From NCBI RefSeq assembly GCF_900177515.1, contig NZ_FXAK01000004.1, forward strand, positions 279,187 through 343,186: 64,000 bases of DNA, given 5' to 3'. Positions 9,123 through 18,353 of the stretch are shown here, in pieces. A program made the translations under genes and the position numbers. The notes below the pieces were generated by a model, which saw only the letters and a program-made list of their open reading frames with translations, had not been told where the DNA came from and searched no databases. Source of the DNA: Azospirillum oryzae. Its GTDB lineage: Bacteria > Pseudomonadota > Alphaproteobacteria > Azospirillales > Azospirillaceae. Within the stretch, counting starts at the first letter, position 1. Every line of letters starts with the position of its first letter.

Positions 9123-9193
9123 TCGAGCGGGGACGCCGCCTCCCTTGTGGGCGGCATCTCCTTCCACATCTGCGAACCCTCACGGAGGATGGC

Positions 9194-10393
9194 ATGTCGG
9201 CAACTGCCGTCAAGGATGCGGGCCGGCCCGATGCCGTACCGCAATTCCTTTCCCGCCCTGCGCCGGGCATCATCGCAGCACTGTTCTGCGGCTATCTCGC
9301 CGTCGGGCTGCCGCTGCCGGTGCTCCCGCTCTTCATCCACGACAAGCTGGGCTTCAGCACCTTGATCGTCGGGCTGGCGATCGGCATCCAGTTCCTGGCG
9401 ACCGTGCTGACGCGCGGCTATGCCGGCCGTGTCACCGACCAGCATGGCGGCAAGCGCTCGGCGTTGCAGGGTGCCGCGATCAGCGCATTCGCCGGCCTGC
9501 TCTATCTCGTCGCGTTGCTGCCGGGGCTTTCACCCGGGCTAAGCCTGGCGCTCCTGGTGGGGGGCCGACTGGCGGCCGGTCTTGGCGAAAGCCAGTTCGT
9601 CACCGGCTGCGTCTCCTGGTCGATCGCCTCGGTCGGACCGCAGCGGGCCGGCATGTCGATGTCCTGGACCGGCATCGCCATGTTCGCCGCGCTCGCCATC
9701 GGTGCACCGGTCGGCATGCTGCTTTACCAGGGCTATGGTCTCGAGGTGGCGATGGTCGCCTGCATCGTCGCGCCGCTCACCGCCGTCGCCATAGCAATGC
9801 GCGAGACCTCCTATGCCACGCCCGCCGGTCCCCGGCTGCCCTTCCACAAGGTGGTCGGCCAGATCTGGCGCGAGGGAGTCGGCCTGATGCTGCAGGGGGT
9901 CGGCCTGTCGGGACTGACGGCCTTCGCCTCGCTCTATTTCGCGGCACGTCACTGGAACAGCGCCGGTCTGGTCATGACCGCCTTCGGCGTCGGTTTCATC
10001 GCGGTGCGCGTCGTTTTCGGCAGCCTGCCCGACAAGATGGGCGGCTATCGCGTCGCGCTGTGGTCGCTCGTGATCGAGGCCGTCGGACAGGCGATAATCT
10101 GGTCGGCGCCGACCGATGTCATGGCGCTCGCCGGTGCCCTGGTGACGGGTCTCGGCTGCGCCCTGGTCTTTCCGGCGCTCGGCGTGGAAGCCTTGAAGCG
10201 GGTGCCGCCCGCCAATCGCGGCAGCGCCATGGGCGCCTTCGTCGCATTCCTCGACATCGCCTATGGCATTTCGGGGCCGGCGGCGGGCGTGATCGCCGGG
10301 CAGTTCGGCTATGCCGCCGTGTATCTGTTCGGCGCGGCCTGCGCATTGGCCGGCGCGGCCCTGACCATCACCGCGCATGGCCCACAATCCTGA
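9194..10393 (+). CDS. MFS transporter (YhhS/YfcJ-like)
   Basis: 399 residues with about 12 hydrophobic segments, beginning with LFCGYLAVGLPLPVLPLFIH near residue 30. The MFS A-motif region between helices 2 and 3 reads GYAGRVTDQHGGKRSA (residues about 76-91). Similarity to the YhhS/YfcJ drug/sugar exporter group is from the N-terminal signature PVLPLFIHDKLGFSTLIVG. A GGA-rich ribosome-binding site precedes the ATG. It lies 71 bases after the amidohydrolase and 28 bases before the SDR, so the three are probably co-transcribed. It likely moves the substrate or product of the pathway across the inner membrane; direction cannot be read from sequence. Confidence 0.88.
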   Translation: MSATAVKDAGRPDAVPQFLSRPAPGIIAALFCGYLAVGLPLPVLPLFIHDKLGFSTLIVGLAIGIQFLATVLTRGYAGRVTDQHGGKRSALQGAAISAFAGLLYLVALLPGLSPGLSLALLVGGRLAAGLGESQFVTGCVSWSIASVGPQRAGMSMSWTGIAMFAALAIGAPVGMLLYQGYGLEVAMVACIVAPLTAVAIAMRETSYATPAGPRLPFHKVVGQIWREGVGLMLQGVGLSGLTAFASLYFAARHWNSAGLVMTAFGVGFIAVRVVFGSLPDKMGGYRVALWSLVIEAVGQAIIWSAPTDVMALAGALVTGLGCALVFPALGVEALKRVPPANRGSAMGAFVAFLDIAYGISGPAAGVIAGQFGYAAVYLFGAACALAGAALTITAHGPQS

Positions 10394-10421
10394 ACATTCC
10401 CCATCGGAAGGAGAAAACTCC

Positions 10422-11192
10422 ATGTCCCGCATCTTTATTTCCGGCTCATCGACCGGGCTCGGCCTCATGGCAGCCGGGTTGCTCACCGGAAAGGGCCATC
10501 AGGTCGTCCTGCATGCCCGCAACGCCGACCGGGCCGAGGATGCCCGCAAAGCCTTGCCACGGGCCGAGGCGGTCGTGGTCGGCGACGTTTCGACCATCGC
10601 CGGCACCAAGGAGGTCGCCGCCCAGGTCAATGCGCTCGGCAGGTTCGATGCCGTCATCCACAATGCCGCCGTCGGCTATCGCGAGGCGCATCAATCGACG
10701 GCCGACGGTCTGCCGCACGTCTTCGCGATCAACACGCTGTCGGCCTACATCCTGACGGCGCTGATCGACCGTCCGAAGCGGCTCGTCTATCTGTCGTCGG
10801 GCATGCACCATCGTGTCGACGCCAATCTCGACGACATCCTGTGGAAGAAGCGCCGCTGGAACGGCTCGGAAGCTTACGCCGAGAGCAAGCTGCACGACGC
10901 GATGCTGGCCTTCGCCATCGCCCGCCGCTGGCCGGAGGTTTTCAGCAATTCCCTGGAGCCAGGGTGGGTACCGACCAGGATGGGCGGCCCCGGCGCGCCC
11001 GACGACATGGATCAGGCGCATCTGACCCAAGCATGGCTTGCCGCAGGTGACGATCCCAGGGCGGATGTCACGGGAGACTATTTCTATCACATGAAACGCA
11101 TGCCCCCCAACCCGCAGGCGCTGGATCCCGATCTTCAGGATCGGCTGACCGCCCTCTGCGCCGAAACCTCCGGCGTCACGTTGCCGTCCTAG
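10422..11192 (+). CDS. SDR family NAD(P)-dependent oxidoreductase
   Basis: 256 residues from the ATG at 10422, which follows a clear GGAAGGAG site; an in-frame ATG 15 codons earlier overlaps the transporter. The N-terminal cofactor motif is SGSSTGLG, the VIHNAAVG strand corresponds to NNAG, the catalytic serine lies in YLSSGMHH and the YxxxK pair is in AYAESK. The protein is shorter than many classical SDRs after the active site. It is the third gene of the LysR-linked operon, so it may reduce or oxidise the product of the amidohydrolase reaction; substrate unknown. Confidence 0.9.
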   Translation: MSRIFISGSSTGLGLMAAGLLTGKGHQVVLHARNADRAEDARKALPRAEAVVVGDVSTIAGTKEVAAQVNALGRFDAVIHNAAVGYREAHQSTADGLPHVFAINTLSAYILTALIDRPKRLVYLSSGMHHRVDANLDDILWKKRRWNGSEAYAESKLHDAMLAFAIARRWPEVFSNSLEPGWVPTRMGGPGAPDDMDQAHLTQAWLAAGDDPRADVTGDYFYHMKRMPPNPQALDPDLQDRLTALCAETSGVTLPS

Positions 11193-11372
11193 CACGACGG
11201 CCGGGCAGACAGCCGCTACTCCGCTCTGGTAGTGGCCATTCCGTAGCCCACTCCAATGGCGACCAGCCTACATCACTGAGGTGTATCGGAACCTGGAGCC
11301 GCACCGTCACCCGGGCCGACGTGACGGCCACCGTGGCGAGAGCCCGGTGAGGTCGATAGCTGGCAGGCTGGG

Positions 11373-11817
11373 TTAGGAGTGTCGGTGGGCCAGAGGGAGC
11401 GACGCTCGCCCCGCAGGCTCTGATAGGTCCGGCGCCCCGGCAGGGGTGTCGTCGAGCACACCGGTATCGGCCAGCCCCATCGCCTGCAGGTCGTCCAGAT
11501 CGGGTAGGTCGGCCAAGCTCTCCAAACCGAACTGGTCGAGGAAGGCGTCGGTGGTCACGAAGGTCAGCGGGGCGCCCGGACGCGGACTCCGCGGCCCCGG
11601 CCCCACCAGCCCCCGCCGCGCGCAGGCGGCCGACGGCGTCGGCATCGACGGTGCGGCCGAGCAGGCGATCAAGGCCGCGCCGGCTCACCGGCTGGTGATA
11701 GGCGATGTTGGCGAGCAGCAGTTGTTCGTCGACGCCATCCTCACCGTTCTGGTGGTAGAGGCCGCGTTGGAAGATCAGCTCCACACTTTTCTGCGGGCGT
11801 TCCGACAGGCGGTCCAC
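11373..11817 (-). pseudogene. scpB: frameshifted, truncated scpB (SMC-ScpAB subunit)
   Basis: On the minus strand, one frame gives LANIAYHQPVSRRGLDRLLG followed by a VDADAVGRLRAAG stretch. This matches the second winged helix of ScpB. The sequence then continues in another frame with GAPLTFVTTDAFLDQFGLES and LADLPDLDDL, the hallmark ScpB C-terminus. The first winged-helix domain is absent and there is at least one frameshift near 11600-11650. Plasmid-borne scpB genes next to DUF1612 genes are known from rhizobial plasmids, and the next gene here is DUF1612-like. The gene cannot make a working condensin subunit as read. Confidence 0.75.
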
Positions 11818-11997
11818 TAACGGTATCTTCTAGGGGAAGCCCAAGCCTTGAATGCTGGGGTCTCGCCGAGCCGGGTCGTCCTGCTTGGCGGCGTCATGGA
11901 GAGGCGCCTTACCGGTTTGCCTGCGATTTCCTCAGGACGCCGCGTCACGGTCCGCCGGTTCGCAGGCGCCACGGCCTGCTGGATGAGGCCTTGCCGC

Positions 11998-13230
11998 TCA
12001 GCGGCCGGGTGGCAGAAAGCTGAGGTCGCAGGCCCAGAGCCGCTCGCCGCCGCGGTCGGCGATGTCGCGCACCACGCCGGCCTTGGCGAGCTGCTCCACC
12101 AGCAGATGCACCCCGCGCAGCGACAGGCCGCACCGCCCCTTCAGTTCGCCCGCCACCCGGCTGATGGTGAAGGCCGGGCGGTCATGCAGCCAGTCCAGCA
12201 CATCGGGCAGCCGCGAGCTGCTGCGCCGCGGCGTGGCGGCCAGCCGTGCCTCCCAGTGCTCCTGGACCAGATCGAGATGGCGCAAGCGCTCCAGCTCATG
12301 CGCCACCAGCTCGGGAATGCTGTCGAGGACCCAGCGCGTCCAGGCGCCTTCCGTCCCGGCCAGGGCGAGCCGGTAGCCGGTGACGTCGCGGGCGAGCGCC
12401 GCCGTCAGCGGTGGTCCGGCATGATGCAACCGGCAGGCCCCGCGGACCAGGTCGGGGGCGGCAAGCCACACCACCACACTCCACCACGAGGTCGGCGGCC
12501 GTTCCGCCGCAACCGCGGCCCGCAAGGCAGCGCTCTCGGCATCATCGTCCGGACCGCGGCGCTGCGGCGCTCCCGGGTCGGGCCGCAGCGCCAGGGCGCG
12601 GATCGCCGCGGCAGCCCCGAGCAGGCCGGGCGCGGCCGCCAGGGCCTCCGCCACCGCCTCCAGCGCCGGACCGGCATCGGCGGCGCGGGCCGCGCCGAGG
12701 CCGACCGGACGGCCGCCCTGGGCAACACTCCAGCGCCGGTGCAACTCGTCCAGCCAGGGGTGGGTCCAGGGCGTCAGCGGCGGCGGGGTAGTACCGGCCG
12801 CATCGCCTTCCACGTCGTCCAGTTCTTCGCCGCCCCCGAGGTCGACCGCTTCCAGGGCGGCAATCGAGGCGCGCACCGCGGCCACGACGTCCCCCGACTC
12901 CTCCTCCCTGTCCGGGGTCGCCGCGGACCGGACGGTCGCGCATTCCGGCGGCAGGGCGGCAGTCAGACCGGCCGGCAGCTGGGCGAACAGCGGCACCAGC
13001 AGGGCGGCGCGGGCGGCCTCGCCCCGGGCATGCTCCGGGGCGGCGAGGGCGCGTTGGAAGTCGTGGGCGTCGAGGCGGTGGCCGTCGAGGCGGATCACCG
13101 CAGCGGCCGCACGGCGGGCGGCATCGGCGGCGAGGCGCCGGCGCCGCGCCGGATCGGCGAGCGCCTGGTCGAGGCGGCCGAGCGCACGTTCGGCGGCGAG
13201 CAGGGCGGGAAGAAGGGAGAGGAGGATCAT
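11998..13230 (-). CDS. DUF1612/HTH-like plasmid protein (long form)
   Basis: 410 residues from the ATG at 13230 (MILLSLLPALLAAERALGRL). The N-terminus carries an alanine/arginine-rich helical region resembling the ALxRLDxxL segment of DUF1612 proteins. The middle (about 120-180) is acidic and probably flexible. The C-terminus has RRSSSRLPDVLDWLHDRPAF followed by a winged-helix-like unit (ISRVAGELKGRCGLSLRGVH). The RRSSSxLP signature before the HTH is the best evidence for the family. It lies next to the scpB relic and opposite a resolvase, a neighbourhood typical of plasmid backbones. Exact function unknown; the DNA-binding role is inferred from the HTH. Confidence 0.55.
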   Translation of the reverse strand: MILLSLLPALLAAERALGRLDQALADPARRRRLAADAARRAAAAVIRLDGHRLDAHDFQRALAAPEHARGEAARAALLVPLFAQLPAGLTAALPPECATVRSAATPDREEESGDVVAAVRASIAALEAVDLGGGEELDDVEGDAAGTTPPPLTPWTHPWLDELHRRWSVAQGGRPVGLGAARAADAGPALEAVAEALAAAPGLLGAAAAIRALALRPDPGAPQRRGPDDDAESAALRAAVAAERPPTSWWSVVVWLAAPDLVRGACRLHHAGPPLTAALARDVTGYRLALAGTEGAWTRWVLDSIPELVAHELERLRHLDLVQEHWEARLAATPRRSSSRLPDVLDWLHDRPAFTISRVAGELKGRCGLSLRGVHLLVEQLAKAGVVRDIADRGGERLWACDLSFLPPGR

Positions 13231-13813
13231 CGCGGCTCCGGAAAAGCCGCGCCAGGATAGCCGGTTGCAGCGATCATTGCTAACTGCACCGACATCGCAC
13301 ATCCAGAATACCGGGTATCGATAACGTCCTGATAATGACAGTTATCAGGGCGTTATCGTTGCGATAGACCCCGGCACTTGTCAGTTTTCCGGGATCGGTG
13401 GACACGTTCCGTCCCTCAGACCCTCCCGGCACCCCCTTCAGGACCGCATTTCCGCCCCGGCTGAATGAGATGCCCGCAATTTGTGCGAAAAGTCCGCCCT
13501 GCGTGCTTCCGCGGCTGCTTCATCCCATCAAAAACAAGCGAACAATCCTGAGCGGTGCGGTCACTGTCCCAGTGCGACCTGCTCCCATGACAGCCTTGAT
13601 CACAGGGCACAAGGCGAGGGAGCGGTTTGGCGTCTTGTCGCGTGGCATCGGCCGGCTGCGGATGTAAGCGGCAGGAGCAATGCACCCCAGCCCGACCGGT
13701 CCCACTCCGGCGAGCACCTGTAAAGGAAATGGACTGCTCTGAAACGGTCGTTTACTCATATGCCCTGAAACTTTACAAAGGCGTTTCCGTCCCCGTCCTG
13801 CCTGGACTCCGCC
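13231..13813. other. intergenic region upstream of the resolvase
   Basis: No gene is convincing in these 583 bases; open frames on both strands lack family features. The region contains the long palindrome at 13319-13358 and a short palindrome AAACG-GT-CGTTT at 13742-13753, with a further CGTTTC at 13782-13787. These are candidate resolvase-binding or operator sequences just upstream of the recombinase gene. Confidence 0.5.
13319..13358. repeat. 40-bp palindrome, candidate resolvase or regulator site
   Basis: Two 17-base arms (CGATAACGTCCTGATAA at 13319-13335 and its near-perfect complement at 13342-13358) surround a 6-base spacer, with one mismatch. It lies about 90 bases upstream of the DUF1612-like start and about 450 bases upstream of the resolvase start. 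It could be a res-type crossover site, an operator of the divergent gene, or a partition site; the sequence alone does not decide. Confidence 0.7.
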
Positions 13814-14797
13814 ATGGCGCTCATCGGCTACGCCCGCGTCTCGACCGACGATCAGACCACCGCCGCCCAGATCGATGCGCTGCGCGCCGCCGGCTGCGCC
13901 ACGATCTTCGAGGAGAAGGCCTCCGGCGCCTCGCGCGCCCGGCCCGAGCTGGCACGCACCCTGGCCGGCCTGACCAGGGGCGACACGCTGGTGATCTGGA
14001 AGCTCGACCGGCTCGGCCGCTCGCTGGCCCACCTGCTGGAGGTGATCGAGGATCTGCGCGGCCGCGGCTGCCATTTCCGCTGCCTCACCAGCCCGATCGA
14101 CACCGCAAGCCCGCACGGCACGCTGGTGCTGCAGATGCTGGGCGCGGTGGCCGAGTACGAACGCTCGCTGATCCGCGAGCGGACGAAGGCCGGGCTGAAG
14201 GCGGCCAAGGCGCGGGGCCGGGTCGGCGGCAATCCCAAGCTGAAGCAGGGCGACACGGCGATGGCGCGGCGTCTGGCCGAACGGCAGCGCCAGCTCTACC
14301 TGCTGGAATTGACCCGCACGGCGGAGGAATGGCTGCCCACCGTGCGGCGGCTCCGGCTGGCCCACTCCCCGGCCCGCTCCTGGGCGGCGGTGACGCGGGC
14401 GGTGAACGCCAGGCTGCCGCCGGGCCGGCATTGGACCGCCGAGCGGCTGCGCCGCGCCGTCCGCGCCTTCGTCGAGGAAGGGCTGGCGGAAAGGGCACTG
14501 CTCGACAAGGCGCCTGCGGTGCGCGGGGACGACCGGCTGATGGTGCTGGTCGCCGGCATCGCCCGGGCGAACCCGACGCTGTCGCTGCGGGCCATCGGCG
14601 CCCAGCTGGAGGCGATGCGGGAGACCACGCCGCGCGGCGGGCACAGTTGGGCGGCGGCCTCGGTCAAGAACCTGCTGGACCGTGCCCGCGCCCAGGGGCT
14701 GCTTCCCGCCGGCCCGGCAAGCCCCGCCGCTCCGGCCGACGCCTCAAGCGCCGGCCTCCCGGAAACAGTCCGGCCGCCGCGGCGAACCAGGGGATAA
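13814..14797 (+). CDS. serine recombinase (resolvase/invertase family) with long C-terminus
   Basis: 327 residues. The N-terminal catalytic domain is complete: catalytic serine in YARVSTDDQ (Ser10), VIWKLDRLGRSLAHLLEVIE near 56-75, and LGAVAEYERSLIRERTKAGL near 109-128 with the E helix. The classical resolvase ends near 185-200 residues with a helix-turn-helix. Here the GNPKLKQGDTAMARRLAERQ region is followed by about 180 extra residues containing two helical repeats (LRLAHSPARSWAAVTRAVNA and SLRAIGAQLEAMRETTPRGG), which look like duplicated HTH or recombinase-like modules. It probably resolves multimers or catalyses site-specific inversion; the palindrome upstream is a candidate target. Confidence 0.88.
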   Translation: MALIGYARVSTDDQTTAAQIDALRAAGCATIFEEKASGASRARPELARTLAGLTRGDTLVIWKLDRLGRSLAHLLEVIEDLRGRGCHFRCLTSPIDTASPHGTLVLQMLGAVAEYERSLIRERTKAGLKAAKARGRVGGNPKLKQGDTAMARRLAERQRQLYLLELTRTAEEWLPTVRRLRLAHSPARSWAAVTRAVNARLPPGRHWTAERLRRAVRAFVEEGLAERALLDKAPAVRGDDRLMVLVAGIARANPTLSLRAIGAQLEAMRETTPRGGHSWAAASVKNLLDRARAQGLLPAGPASPAAPADASSAGLPETVRPPRRTRG

Positions 14798-14857
14798 ACC
14801 ACGGGTGGGGCCGGAGGCCGGGAGTTTGTCGTTGCGTCCGGCACCGGCGCCGCTTAG

Positions 14858-16795
14858 ATGCCGGGAATGTCCGCCCGTCCCGGGAGGCCCCAACAGCCGC
14901 GCTCCGCCATGTCCCTGCCCCCCATTCCCCTCCTTCCCAGACGGAAGGACACGGACGACCGGCAGTCCGAACATCCCGGGTCCGCGCATCCCGCTCCGGA
15001 GGGCCGTCACGGCGGCTGGTTGCGCAGCCGCCTGTTCCTGCTCCGCGCCCTGGCCAGCCGGAATGTCCGCGACAATGATTTCGCCATCGTCGCCCTCGGG
15101 GTGCTTGCCGCGGCGCTGATCGCCGGCGGGGTCGCCTTGCTCCAGAAAGCCGTCGGGCTGCTGCATTCGGTGCTCTTCGATCTTCCGCGCGGCGCCCATC
15201 TGAGCGCGGGGGTGGCCATCGGCCCCTGGCAGCCGCTGGTCATCCCGATGGTCGGCGGGCTGGCGCTGGGCATTTTCGGCAGCTTCGCCCGGCGCCTGCG
15301 GGCGAAGGACATCGTCGACCCCATCGAGGCGAATGCGCTCTACGGCGGCACGATGTCCCTGCTCGACAGCCTTCGGCTGGCCGCCTCCACGCTGATGTCC
15401 AACGCCTTCGGCGCCTCGGTCGGCATGGAGGCGGCCTACACCCAGGTCGGAGCGGGCGTCACCTCCACGGCCGGGCAGGCCTTCAAGCTTCGCCGCGCCG
15501 ACCTGCGGATCCTGGTCGGCTGCGGCGCCGCCGCCGCCATCGCCGCCGCGTTCAACGCCCCGCTCGCCGGGGCCTTCTATGCCTTCGAACTGGTGATCGG
15601 CAGCTATACGCTCGCCGCCCTGGCGCCGGTCAGCCTGTCCGCCATCACCGCCGGCATCATCATCCGCTGGACCAGCGGCCACGACACCATCTTCGCCGTC
15701 TACGACCCCGTCAGCGTGGGGCCGAGCGACTATCCCTTCTTCGTCCTGGTCGGCATCGGCGCCGCCATCCTCGGCATCGCCACGATGAAGGCGGTGACGC
15801 TGGCGGAGCGCCTGTTCCGGGCGGCGCATGTCCCCGGCTGGCTCAGGCCGGCCGTCGGGGGGCTGCTGGTCGGGGCCATCGCCATGCTCTACCCGCAGGT
15901 GCTGGGCAGCGGCCACGGCGCGATCCAGCACAACATCGTCCTCGGCTATGACGGGATCGTCCTGGCGGGCCTGCTGGTCGCCAAGGTCGTCGCCTCGTCC
16001 ATCTCCCTCGGCGCGGGCTTCCGCGGCGGGCTGTTCAGCTCCTCGCTGTTCCTGGGCAGCCTGTACGGCAGCCTCTTCGTGAAGATCGCCGGCTGGCTGC
16101 TGCCCGACGTCGGCATCCACTATACCGCCTTCATCCTGGTCGGGATGGGGTCGGTCGCCGCCGCCATCGTCGGCGCCCCGCTCACCATGGTCATGCTGGT
16201 CCAGGAGGCCACCGCCGACTTTCCCGTCACCCTCGGCGTGCTCACCAGCGTGGCCGTCGCGACGATGATCGTGCGCCGGATGTTCGGCCACTCCTTCGCC
16301 ACCTGGCGTTTCCACCTGCGCGGCCTGCCCATCCACGGCGCGCACGACATCGGCTGGATCGAAAACCTGACGGTGGGACGGATGATGCGCCGCGACGCCA
16401 AGAGCGTTCCCGCCTCCATGAAACTGGCCGACCTGCGCCGCATGTTTCCGCTGGGCAGCGCCAAGCAGGTGTTCGTGCTCGACGAACGCGGCGCCTATGC
16501 CGGCATCGTCATGCTTTCCACCGTGCATGATCCGACCCTGCAGGAGGACATGGAGCAGCGCACCGCCGGTGATCTCGCCCGCTCGGCGGATGCCGTCCTT
16601 CTGCCGGGACAGAATGTGCGCAGCGCTCTCAAGCTCTTCACCGACACGGAGGAGGAGAGCCTTCCGGTCGTGGAGAGCGCGACGACGAAGCGGCTGGTCG
16701 GCTATCTGACGGAAGCCTACGCGCTGCGCCGCTACAACCAGGAACTGGAACGCAAGCGCGCCGAGGAGCTGGGAGAACGGCACCTCTTCGGCTGA
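14858..16795 (+). CDS. CLC-type chloride channel/antiporter with CBS pair
   Basis: 645 residues. After a basic 65-residue N-terminus come about 10-12 membrane segments. The ion-pathway motifs are recognisable: [16 protein letters not shown] corresponds to the G-K/R-E-G-P region and keeps a Glu but has Ala for the usual Pro, and [20 protein letters not shown] corresponds to the GxFxP region. The C-terminal 150 residues form two CBS domains ([40 protein letters not shown]). The first ATG at 14858 is used; 14909 is an alternative start. It sits between the resolvase and aqpZ in the same direction. Expected role: chloride or other anion transport in the inner membrane; whether channel or exchanger is not readable. 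Confidence 0.9.
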   Translation: MPGMSARPGRPQQPRSAMSLPPIPLLPRRKDTDDRQSEHPGSAHPAPEGRHGGWLRSRLFLLRALASRNVRDNDFAIVALGVLAAALIAGGVALLQKAVGLLHSVLFDLPRGAHLSAGVAIGPWQPLVIPMVGGLALGIFGSFARRLRAKDIVDPIEANALYGGTMSLLDSLRLAASTLMSNAFGASVGMEAAYTQVGAGVTSTAGQAFKLRRADLRILVGCGAAAAIAAAFNAPLAGAFYAFELVIGSYTLAALAPVSLSAITAGIIIRWTSGHDTIFAVYDPVSVGPSDYPFFVLVGIGAAILGIATMKAVTLAERLFRAAHVPGWLRPAVGGLLVGAIAMLYPQVLGSGHGAIQHNIVLGYDGIVLAGLLVAKVVASSISLGAGFRGGLFSSSLFLGSLYGSLFVKIAGWLLPDVGIHYTAFILVGMGSVAAAIVGAPLTMVMLVQEATADFPVTLGVLTSVAVATMIVRRMFGHSFATWRFHLRGLPIHGAHDIGWIENLTVGRMMRRDAKSVPASMKLADLRRMFPLGSAKQVFVLDERGAYAGIVMLSTVHDPTLQEDMEQRTAGDLARSADAVLLPGQNVRSALKLFTDTEEESLPVVESATTKRLVGYLTEAYALRRYNQELERKRAEELGERHLFG

Positions 16796-16967
16796 TCGGT
16801 GGGCCGACCGGCCGGCTGATCTGTGGGCATCCTCCGTCCCCCCTGTTCTTCTGCCACGTCCCCCTCTCCGAACGCGCGAAGCCGTGCCTGCCGGCGGCGG
16901 ATTTATGCTCGTGTCCATACCGGCGTCCACCGGCCTTCGGCAACCTTGGCAGCAGTGGGAGGTTGGC

Positions 16968-17711
16968 ATGAGTATGATAAGGCGCAGCTCCGCCGAGTTT
17001 CTCGGGACATTCTGGCTGGTCTTCGGTGGCTGCGGCAGTGCCGTGCTCGCCGCCGCCTTTCCGCAGGTCGGGATCGGGCTGCTCGGCGTCTCCCTCGCCT
17101 TCGGCCTCACCGTCCTGACCATGGCCTATTCCATCGGCCACATCTCCGGCTGCCACCTGAACCCGGCGGTGACCGTCGGGCTGTGGGCGGGCGGACGGTT
17201 CCCGGCCAAGGACATCCTGCCCTACGTGCTGGCCCAGCTGGTCGGCGCCTTCGCGGCCGCCCTGGTCCTGTATGTCATCGCCACCGGCAAGGCCGACTAC
17301 AGCCTGGCCGTCAACGGCCTCGCCGCCAACGGGTACGAGGCGCATTCGCCCGGCCAGTACGGCATCACCTCGGCCCTGGTGATCGAGCTGGTGCTGACCT
17401 TCTTCTTCGTGCTGGTGATCCTGGGCTCCACCGACCGCCGGGCGCCGGCCGGCTTCGCGCCGCTGGCCATCGGCATGGCGCTCGTCCTCATCCACCTGAT
17501 CAGCATCCCGGTGACCAACACGTCGGTGAACCCGGCGCGCAGCACCGGTCCGGCGCTGGTGGTCGGCGGATGGGCGCTGCAGCAGCTCTGGCTGTTCTGG
17601 ATCGCCCCGCTGGCCGGCGGACTGGCGGGCGGACTGGCCTACCGCGCGCTTGCCGAGGAGGCACCGGCGAAGCCCGCCATCACCGGGCAGGCGGAAAGCT
17701 CCTCCACCTGA
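16968..17711 (+). CDS. aqpZ: aquaporin Z
   Basis: 247 residues from the ATG at 16968, preceded by GGGAGG; a longer frame from 16884 has no site. Six hydrophobic helices carry both NPA loops ([11 protein letters not shown] near residue 63 and [10 protein letters not shown] near residue 186). The aromatic/arginine filter arginine follows the second NPA, and the protein is typical of AqpZ ([20 protein letters not shown] at the start). It forms water-selective tetramers in the inner membrane. It follows the CLC gene by 172 bases, so both may belong to an osmotic or ion homeostasis cluster, though no shared promoter is evident. Confidence 0.96.
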   Translation: MSMIRRSSAEFLGTFWLVFGGCGSAVLAAAFPQVGIGLLGVSLAFGLTVLTMAYSIGHISGCHLNPAVTVGLWAGGRFPAKDILPYVLAQLVGAFAAALVLYVIATGKADYSLAVNGLAANGYEAHSPGQYGITSALVIELVLTFFFVLVILGSTDRRAPAGFAPLAIGMALVLIHLISIPVTNTSVNPARSTGPALVVGGWALQQLWLFWIAPLAGGLAGGLAYRALAEEAPAKPAITGQAESSST

Positions 17712-17727
17712 TCCTGACGCGATCGAG

Positions 17728-17764
17728 GGACCGGTTCGCAGGGACCGGTTCGCAGGGACCGGTC
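17728..17764. repeat. 2.6 tandem copies of a 14-bp unit
   Basis: The unit GGGACCGGTTCGCA occurs at 17728-17741 and 17742-17755, followed by a partial copy GGGACCGGT at 17756-17764. It starts 17 bases after the aqpZ stop codon and contains the palindrome ACCGGT repeatedly. Confidence 0.85.
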
Positions 17765-17902
17765 CCGGATGGCACGCCCCGGCCCCCTTATGGCTCCGCA
17801 GATGTCGCAACGCCCCGCCGCCGTCCACCATTTGGCGCATGGGGGCTCCCTTCAATCCTCTGGATTGGCTGGAGGGGAAATGCGCCGCGCTACCCGGTAC
17901 GT

Positions 17903-18316
17903 TCACGCACCGGCGCCGGCTTGGCCCTTGATGTAGCACTTCAGCGCCTCAAACGGCGTGCCGACAACGGACATCACGCAGTACGAGCGCGACCAGAACG
18001 CGAGCTTGCTGTCCCAGCGGTTCACCTCGTCCGGGAACTCCGCCCGTAAGCGGCGGCTCGTCCCAGTCTTCAGCGCGTTCACGAACTCAGACAAAGCGGT
18101 GGTCGGCGGCAGCGTGACGAGCAGGGGCACATGGTCCAGTTCGTCATTGCACTCCAGCATCCGCCCGCCCCAGGCGTTGCACCGCTCCCCGGCGGGCTCG
18201 CCAAAGGGTGTCAGCATGTCCACCGTCAGCACACGGCGACGGTATTTCGTCACCAGAACAAGATGGTCGTTCAGGCTGTAGATGCGGTAGTTCTCGTCTT
18301 TGACTAAAACAACCAA
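17903..18316 (-). CDS. tnpA: IS200/IS605 TnpA (Y1 transposase) with altered HUH motif
   Basis: 137 residues with the Y1-transposase layout. YRIYSLNDHLVLVTKYRRRV lies at residues 10-29, the metal-site strand is DHVPLLV (residues 61-67), and the catalytic helix is CYIKGQ with Tyr128 and Gln132. The family metal-binding motif is His-hydrophobic-His; here the second His is replaced by Pro (H62-V63-P64). The codon is CCC where CAC would be expected, a one-base change. The protein is otherwise full length (the family is about 130-155). Activity as a single-strand transposase is doubtful. It could persist as a passenger while tnpB is kept for other reasons. Confidence 0.88.
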   Translation of the reverse strand: MVVLVKDENYRIYSLNDHLVLVTKYRRRVLTVDMLTPFGEPAGERCNAWGGRMLECNDELDHVPLLVTLPPTTALSEFVNALKTGTSRRLRAEFPDEVNRWDSKLAFWSRSYCVMSVVGTPFEALKCYIKGQAGAGA

Positions 18317-18353
18317 AACTTGCTATTTCCGCGGAACTACTTATAATATCGGC

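Noticed and set aside
14744..17122. 792-residue antisense frame opposite the CLC channel and aqpZ
   Set aside because: Gly/Asp/Arg/His-rich low-information sequence, typical of the antisense of high-GC genes; the plus-strand proteins are clear families.
17728..17764. Terminator of aqpZ
   Set aside because: The ACCGGT palindromes are short and come from a tandem repeat; no T-run follows in the plus direction.
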